Source: Georgenia sp. EYE_87
GTDB lineage: Bacteria > Actinomycetota > Actinomycetes > Actinomycetales > Actinomycetaceae
DNA length: 64,000 nt
Assembly (NCBI RefSeq): GCF_023148685.1
Contig: NZ_JAHXNL010000006.1
Location: 102,917 to 166,916 of the forward strand
Direction of reading: 5' to 3'
The notes under the pieces are model-generated. The model was not told the DNA's origin. It saw only the letters and a program-made list of their open reading frames with translations, and did not search any database. The first letter of the stretch is position 1. Each line of letters begins with the position of its first letter. This document shows, piece after piece, positions 60,000 through 64,000 of the stretch. Both the position numbers and the translations under genes were made by a program.

Positions 60000-61715
60000 T
60001 CAGGAGGTCAGCCGGGCGTCGACGAAGGTGGGGGTGGACACGGTGCCGAGCGTCCTGACGTCGGTGACCCCGCGGGTGAGGAAGTGGTTCTGCTGGTCGT
60101 ACAGCGGCAGGATGTAGTAGCCCTCGAGGACGCGCTTCTGGACCTCCGTGTACAGGTCGGCACGCCGCTCGGGGTCGGTGCTGCGGGCCGCCTCGTCGAG
60201 GAGGGCGTCCAGCTCGTCGTCGGTCACCTGGGAGAGGTTGGCGAAGTAGCCGCTCGGGGCGGGCACGGTGCTGTCGGAGTGGTAGAGGATCCGCAGCACG
60301 TCCGGGCCCACCTTGGTGTACGGGGCGCTGACGGCCTCGTACTGGTTCTCCCCGCCGTCCTCGGGCGCGGCCAGGGCGCCGTACCAGGCGGACAGGTCGA
60401 GCGGGGTGAGGACGACCTCGAAGCCCACCTGGCGGGTGTTGGCCTGGATCTGCTCGAAGAGCGACTGCTCGGCGGCGACCGACTGGTTCGTGCTCACGGG
60501 GAGGCGCACGGTGAGCCGCTCGCCGTCCCGGACGCGGTACCCCTCGTCGTCGACCTCCGACCAGCCGGCCTCGTCGAGCAGCCGCCCGGCCTCCTCCAGG
60601 TCGGTGACGAAGAGCGAGGGGTCCGAGTAGGCCGTCGGCTCGACGCTGGACAGCGGCGAGTGGGAGCGGGTGGCCACGCCCTGGTAGAGCGTCTCGATGC
60701 CGGGGTCGACGTCCGCGGAGTAGATGAACGCCTGACGCACCCGGACGTCGTCGAAGGGCGGCTGGGACGAGTTGAGCTCGATCCGGTTGACCGAGCCGGG
60801 GCGCGGGGCGTCGATGTGGGTGAACTCCCCTCCGGCCTCGGCGGCGACGATCACCTCGGGCTCGGGGTTGTCGATGACGTGCACCTCGCCGGACTGCAGT
60901 GCCGCCCAGCGGGTGGCCGGGTCGGGCAGGAAGCGCCACTCGATCCGCTCCAGGTGCGCGGGGCCGTCGTTCTCGGCCTGGGGGCCGGGCGTGGAGTAGT
61001 CCTCGTTGCGCTCGAGGACGACGTGCTGCTGGGGCACCCAGTCCGCGACGACGAAGGGGCCGGTGCCGATCGGTGCGGCGCAGTTCTCCTCCATGCCGCG
61101 CGCGATGCCCGCCGGCGACTGCATCGCGGTCCACTGCATCGACAGCGACTCCAGGAGCGCGGAGTCCGGCTCGGACAGGTGGAGGCGCACGTGGGTCTCG
61201 TCGACCGGCTCCACCTCGGCGATCTTCTGCACCGCGAGCCAGCCGGTGGACGAGGCGGTGTCCGGGTCCTGGAGGTGCTCGATGTTGACCTTGACCGCCT
61301 CGGCGTCCATCGGGGTGCCGTCGGTGAAGGTGACGTCATCGGCGAGGGTCAGGTCCCAGGTCAGGCCGTCGTCGCTGACCTGCCAGTCGGTGGCCAGCCA
61401 GGGCTGGATCTCGCCGTCGGCGTCCCGGCCGACGAGCGGCTCGAGGTACTGGGTGCTGATCAGCGCCTGGGGGTAGTTGCCGCCCACGTGCGGGTCGAGG
61501 CAGGTGGGCTCGGCGTCGCCGGTGGCGTAGACCAGGGTGCCGCCATCCACGGGCTCCCCCGCGCCGCCCGCGGCGTCGTCGTCACCGCCGCCGCCGCTGC
61601 AGGCGGCGAGCACGAGGGCCAGCGCGGCCGCGCCCGCGGCCAGGTGGGCGCCTCGTCGGCCGGGCAGGCGGGCGCCTCGTCGCGCGGGCAGGTCGGAGAG
61701 CCGGGCAACGGCCAT
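60000..61715 (-). CDS. ABC importer solute-binding lipoprotein, family 5
   Basis: A 571-aa extracytoplasmic binding protein of the peptide/nickel class. Seen: an Arg-rich N-terminus, TM-like signal (AGAAALALVLAAC) with lipobox LAACSGGG, a Gly/Asp linker, then family-5 signatures: GGTLVYATGDAEPTCLDPH, YLEPLVGRDADGEIQPWLA, TDWQVSDDGLTWDLTLADDVTF, IGTGPFVVADWVPQQHVVL and VRVRQAFIYSADV. The start is ATG 61715 with AAGGTG 6 nt upstream; GTG 61730 is an alternative. It is the first gene of the operon, facing the TetR gene across a perfect inverted repeat. Confidence 0.93.
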   Translation of the reverse strand: MAVARLSDLPARRGARLPGRRGAHLAAGAAALALVLAACSGGGGDDDAAGGAGEPVDGGTLVYATGDAEPTCLDPHVGGNYPQALISTQYLEPLVGRDADGEIQPWLATDWQVSDDGLTWDLTLADDVTFTDGTPMDAEAVKVNIEHLQDPDTASSTGWLAVQKIAEVEPVDETHVRLHLSEPDSALLESLSMQWTAMQSPAGIARGMEENCAAPIGTGPFVVADWVPQQHVVLERNEDYSTPGPQAENDGPAHLERIEWRFLPDPATRWAALQSGEVHVIDNPEPEVIVAAEAGGEFTHIDAPRPGSVNRIELNSSQPPFDDVRVRQAFIYSADVDPGIETLYQGVATRSHSPLSSVEPTAYSDPSLFVTDLEEAGRLLDEAGWSEVDDEGYRVRDGERLTVRLPVSTNQSVAAEQSLFEQIQANTRQVGFEVVLTPLDLSAWYGALAAPEDGGENQYEAVSAPYTKVGPDVLRILYHSDSTVPAPSGYFANLSQVTDDELDALLDEAARSTDPERRADLYTEVQKRVLEGYYILPLYDQQNHFLTRGVTDVRTLGTVSTPTFVDARLTS

Positions 61716-61733
61716 GGATCGCACCTTCACTGG

Positions 61734-61756
61734 ATTGTTGGGCAGAGACCAACAAT
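61734..61756. promoter_or_regulatory. TetR-type operator between ABC operon and TetR gene
   Basis: ATTGTTGG (61734-61741) and CCAACAAT (61749-61756) are perfect 8-bp arms with a 7-bp spacer. The site lies 19 nt upstream of the binding-protein ATG and 27 nt before the TetR -10, so one bound dimer could control both directions. Confidence 0.7.
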
Positions 61757-61782
61757 ATCCCGCGGTCCAGGACCCGGGTCCG

Positions 61783-61788
61783 TACGAT
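61783..61788 (+). promoter_or_regulatory. -10 element, leaderless TetR gene
   Basis: TACGAT, 6-nt spacer to the GTG at 61795. Confidence 0.5.
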
Positions 61789-61794
61789 CACGGT

Positions 61795-62454
61795 GTGAGC
61801 ACAGGGCGCCGCGCGGGCCGGCCGCGGTCCGCCTCCCGCGAGATCCTGGAGGAGGCGGCCTGCGAGCTGTTCCTCGAGAAGGGTTACGCGGCCACGTCCG
61901 TGGCGGACATCACCCAGCGCGCCGGCGTGAGCCGCAACACCTTCTTCAACTACATCCCGACCAAGAGCGACCTGCTGTGGACCTCCGTCGACGACGCGCT
62001 GGAGGGCCTGGCCGCCGACCTCGGCGGTGCCGTGCGGGGCAGCGCACCCGACGCGGTTGCCGACATCCGTGCGTCCGACACAGCCCTTGCCGCCCCCCAC
62101 GCGGTCACCGCGGCCGTGGCCGAGGTCCGTGACGCACTGATCCGCACGGCCGCCGGGCTCGAGCCCGGCACGGTCGTCCTGGCCTTCGCGAACGCCGAGC
62201 CGATGGGGGTGACCGAGGAGCTGGAGGCGTCCGCCGCCCGCCGCCAGAGCCGCGCGGGGCGGATCGTCGCGGACCACCTCCGCCGTCGCGGTGCCGACGA
62301 GCTCACCGCCGAGGTGCTCGGAAGGGCGCACGCGGGCGCCTTCCTGGCCGCACTGAGGGCCTGGTCGCGCTCAGGCGTGCCGCGCGAGCCGTTCACGGAG
62401 GCGCTCACCCGTGCGCTCGACGTCCTCGGCACCGGCCGCCCCGTCAGCTCCTGA
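61795..62454 (+). CDS. TetR-family repressor of the adjacent ABC importer
   Basis: A 219-aa regulator. Seen: N-terminal HTH with GRPRSASREILEEAACELFLEKGYAATSVADITQRAG (in parts) and the recognition helix SRNTFFNYIPTKSDLLW, then an Ala-rich helical ligand domain. The GTG start is leaderless. The inverted repeat at 61734-61756 is the natural operator. Ligand unknown; probably the substrate of the importer or a product of it. Confidence 0.9.
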   Translation: MSTGRRAGRPRSASREILEEAACELFLEKGYAATSVADITQRAGVSRNTFFNYIPTKSDLLWTSVDDALEGLAADLGGAVRGSAPDAVADIRASDTALAAPHAVTAAVAEVRDALIRTAAGLEPGTVVLAFANAEPMGVTEELEASAARRQSRAGRIVADHLRRRGADELTAEVLGRAHAGAFLAALRAWSRSGVPREPFTEALTRALDVLGTGRPVSS

Positions 62455-62552
62455 GCGACCCCGCACAGACACCACGGGGCTCCGGGGTGCTCACTGAGAT
62501 GGGTCGGCGCGACCTCGGGACTCTCGGCCCACGAGGCAGATGTAAATATTTC

Positions 62553-62582
62553 TTGACATCAGCCGCACGGTCGACCTACGCT
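62553..62582 (+). promoter_or_regulatory. Promoter of the membrane protein-XRE operon
   Basis: -35 TTGACA (62553-62558), 18-bp spacer, -10 TACGCT (62577-62582): the most consensus-like promoter in the window. The region is AT-rich for this genome (AAATATTTCT just upstream). Confidence 0.65.
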
Positions 62583-62615
62583 CCCCAATGTCAAACATTT
62601 CTGACATTGGGGAGC
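62580..62615. promoter_or_regulatory. 14-bp perfect inverted repeat over -10, transcription start and SD
   Basis: Arms GCTCCCCAATGTCA (62580-62593) and its exact complement (62602-62615), 8-bp spacer. The left arm overlaps the -10 and the expected transcription start; the right arm contains the SD GGGGAG for ATG 62621. It could be an operator for the XRE protein encoded two genes on, or an RNA hairpin hiding the SD. Confidence 0.7.
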
Positions 62616-62620
62616 GGGCG

Positions 62621-63055
62621 ATGGTCTACGAAGAGCGCAACATGTGGTCAAGCCTCATCGTGAGTGTGATCGGCGTGATCGTGTACGTCGTCGTCGTGCT
62701 GCAGGAGGCGGCGGGGCGTCCGCTCACGGAGGTCGGCTGGTGGCCGGTCATGCTCTGGACGATCGGTGGCAGCATCGTCGCCGCCATAGTGGTGAGCGTG
62801 GTCTGGGGGATCGTCGCGGGCACGCGCGACCCCGACGGAGTCGGCAGGTCCGACGAACGCGACCGTGAGATCTCGCGCATGGGCTCGCGCGTCGGCCAGT
62901 CCTTCCTCGTGATCGCCGGTCTCGGAGTGATCGTGCTGTGCGGCCTTCAGGCCCACTGGTTCTGGATCGCGAACACGATGTTCTTCGGCTTCGCCCTCTC
63001 GGCCATCGTCGGCGGCATCGCGGGCGTGACCGCCTACCGGCGAGGACTGGTCTGA
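62621..63055 (+). CDS. Membrane protein paired with an XRE regulator
   Basis: A 144-aa protein with four hydrophobic segments (about residues 10-28, 40-63, 85-103 and 108-130) and a charged middle loop with RSDERDREISRMGSR. The opening MVYEERN and this gene pair (small membrane protein directly followed by a ~70-aa Cro-like HTH) recur in many Gram-positive genomes; function is unknown. The start is ATG 62621 with GGGGAG 6 nt upstream. A leaderless start at ATG 62588, 5 nt after the -10, would add 11 residues. The stop overlaps the next ATG by 1 nt. Confidence 0.78.
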   Translation: MVYEERNMWSSLIVSVIGVIVYVVVVLQEAAGRPLTEVGWWPVMLWTIGGSIVAAIVVSVVWGIVAGTRDPDGVGRSDERDREISRMGSRVGQSFLVIAGLGVIVLCGLQAHWFWIANTMFFGFALSAIVGGIAGVTAYRRGLV

Positions 63056-63270
63056 TGGTCAGGCCCACGAAGGTCACCAACTCGATACGCGCCGTTCGGG
63101 AGGGAGCCGGGATGACGCAGGCCGAACTCGCTAGGCAGATCGGTGTCACGCGCCAGACCCTCATCGCGATCGAGCAGGGCAAGTACTCCCCGACCCTCGA
63201 GCTCGCCTTCCAGATCTCCCGCGTCTTCGGCCTTGGCCTCGACGACCTCTTCCAGTACCCGGAGGCATGA
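63055..63270 (+). CDS. XRE/Cro-type helix-turn-helix regulator (YozG-like)
   Basis: A 71-aa single-domain DNA-binding protein. Seen: NSIRAVREGAGMTQAELARQIGVTRQTLIAIEQGKYSPTLELAF (in parts), then FGLGLDDLFQY. This is the typical small XRE form that pairs with a membrane protein. The ATG overlaps the membrane-protein stop (TGATG), so translation is coupled. It is the likely ligand of the 14-bp inverted repeat in its own operon promoter. Confidence 0.9.
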   Translation: MVRPTKVTNSIRAVREGAGMTQAELARQIGVTRQTLIAIEQGKYSPTLELAFQISRVFGLGLDDLFQYPEA

Positions 63271-63271
63271 C

Positions 63272-64000
63272 ATGACCGACAAGACGGAAGCCACGGCGCG
63301 GACCATGACGGCGTGGCGGCAGACCGAGTACGGCGGGCCGGAGGTTGTCCGTGCCGAGCAGATGCCGGTCCCGAGCCCGGGGCGCGGAGAGGTGCTGGTC
63401 GGGATCGGCGCGACTGTGCTCAACGCCGCAGACGTCCGCCTGCTGCGCGGTGACCCGTTGCTGCTGCGTCTCGCGTTCGGGATCCGCCGACCGAAGCAGC
63501 CCGGAAGGGGTACGGACGCCGCGGGCACCGTCCATGCCGTCGGTGAGGACGTGTCCGGGCTGGCGGTAGGCGACGAGGTGGTGGGTGAGCTTCCCGGCGG
63601 GGCGCTTGCCGAGTACGCCGTCTCCCCCGCCGCGCGGCTGGTGCGCCGCCCCGCCGGCCTCGCCCCGGCGACGGCGGCCGCGCTGCCGATGGCCGCAGGC
63701 ACGGCGTGGCAGGCGTTGGAGCGGGCGGGGGTGACCGCTGACTCAGTCGGTCTTCGCGTTCTCGTGATCGGGGCGTCGGGCGGCGTCGGCACCTTCACGG
63801 TGCAACTCGCTGCGATGAGGAGTGCAGAGGTCTGGGCGCTGTGCGGCGAGGGCAACCGCTCGCTTGTCGAGCGGTTGGGCGCCGCACGCACCTTCGACCA
63901 CCGCTCCACGGCCGTCGAGGAGCTCCCCGAGGCATCCTTCGACGCGATCATCGACATCGCCGGGACCGCTCCGCTCCGCGCGCTGCGCCGGTTGCTCGTG
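63272..64000 (+). CDS. MDR-type NAD(P)-dependent oxidoreductase (partial, runs off the window)
   Basis: The first 243 codons of a medium-chain dehydrogenase/quinone-oxidoreductase-like protein. Seen: TAWRQTEYGGPEVVRAEQMPVP (in parts), NAADVRLLRG, GRGTDAAGTVHAVGEDVSG, GDEVVGEL, ALPMAAGTAWQAL, and the nucleotide loop VLVIGASGGVGTFTVQLA. No Cys/His zinc site is seen, so it is the zinc-free reductase type. It begins 1 nt after the XRE stop (ATGA-c-ATG), so it is in the same operon. The 3' end is beyond position 64000. Confidence 0.88.
   Translation, partial: MTDKTEATARTMTAWRQTEYGGPEVVRAEQMPVPSPGRGEVLVGIGATVLNAADVRLLRGDPLLLRLAFGIRRPKQPGRGTDAAGTVHAVGEDVSGLAVGDEVVGELPGGALAEYAVSPAARLVRRPAGLAPATAAALPMAAGTAWQALERAGVTADSVGLRVLVIGASGGVGTFTVQLAAMRSAEVWALCGEGNRSLVERLGAARTFDHRSTAVEELPEASFDAIIDIAGTAPLRALRRLLV

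Overview
The window is high-GC (roughly 73-75 %) actinobacterial chromosome. It shows GTG/TTG starts, 4-base ATGA/GTGA start-stop overlaps, many leaderless genes with a TANNNT -10 element 6-8 nt before the start codon, resuscitation-promoting factors, an Lsr2 domain and a DUF222-HNH protein. Its backbone follows the gene order known from Mycobacterium tuberculosis Rv1002c-Rv1019 (pmt, rsmI, metG, tatD, rpfB, rsmA, ispE, rplY, prs, glmU, TetR gene). The style of the accessory genes suggests a Micrococcales-type organism; that placement is inference.

Layout. 1-0.74 kb: rplY. 1.2-17.3 kb: a surface-polysaccharide locus lying between rplY and prs. It holds an AlgD-type nucleotide-sugar dehydrogenase, GT4 and GT2 transferases (one a tandem fusion), an ABC exporter, a Wzz-like chain-length protein, a Wzy/ligase-like membrane protein, a beta-helix lipoprotein, and two unusual multidomain proteins with kinase-like domains. 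17.4-23.7 kb: dienelactone hydrolase, prs, glmU, tRNA-Gln, TetR and MarR regulators, a small membrane protein and an HSL-type hydrolase. 23.8-34.6 kb: ABC-F ATPase, ispE, rsmA, two Rpf/G5 wall hydrolases, tatD, metG and nfo. 34.6-45.8 kb: a frameshifted exported peptidase, a DHA2 exporter, nicotinamidase, an HNH protein, rsmI, the protein O-mannosyltransferase, an ERCC4-Lsr2 nuclease and an SDR. 45.8-55.3 kb: metal-handling and wall genes (mntR with a manganese-type ABC transporter, GH20 hexosaminidase, P-type ATPase with an iron-box-like site, CynX/NimT transporter, Cys/Met-rich copper-storage-like protein). 55.7-62.5 kb: DUF2993 protein and a complete peptide/nickel-type ABC importer facing its likely TetR repressor across a perfect inverted repeat. 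62.6-64.0 kb: a membrane protein/XRE regulator pair and a truncated MDR oxidoreductase.

How the parts work together. The polysaccharide locus looks like one synthesis and export system (precursor supply, transfer, modification or termination, polymerisation, length control, export). The Rpf, TatD, GlmU, Prs and RsmA genes form the conserved wall-precursor and housekeeping core. The mnt genes form a self-contained regulated importer whose operator covers the start codon of the first, leaderless gene. I found no insertion sequence, prophage, integrase, CRISPR array or replication origin.

The strongest candidates for undescribed biology are the four-module protein at 9666-11942 and the zinc ribbon-methyltransferase-kinase fusion at 3889-5733 in the polysaccharide locus. 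Next are the paired GTWAYC direct repeats over the promoters of both rpf genes, the TCAAG repeats in 11-bp phase at 22101-22149, the ERCC4-Lsr2 fusion, and the 14-bp inverted repeat at the XRE locus.
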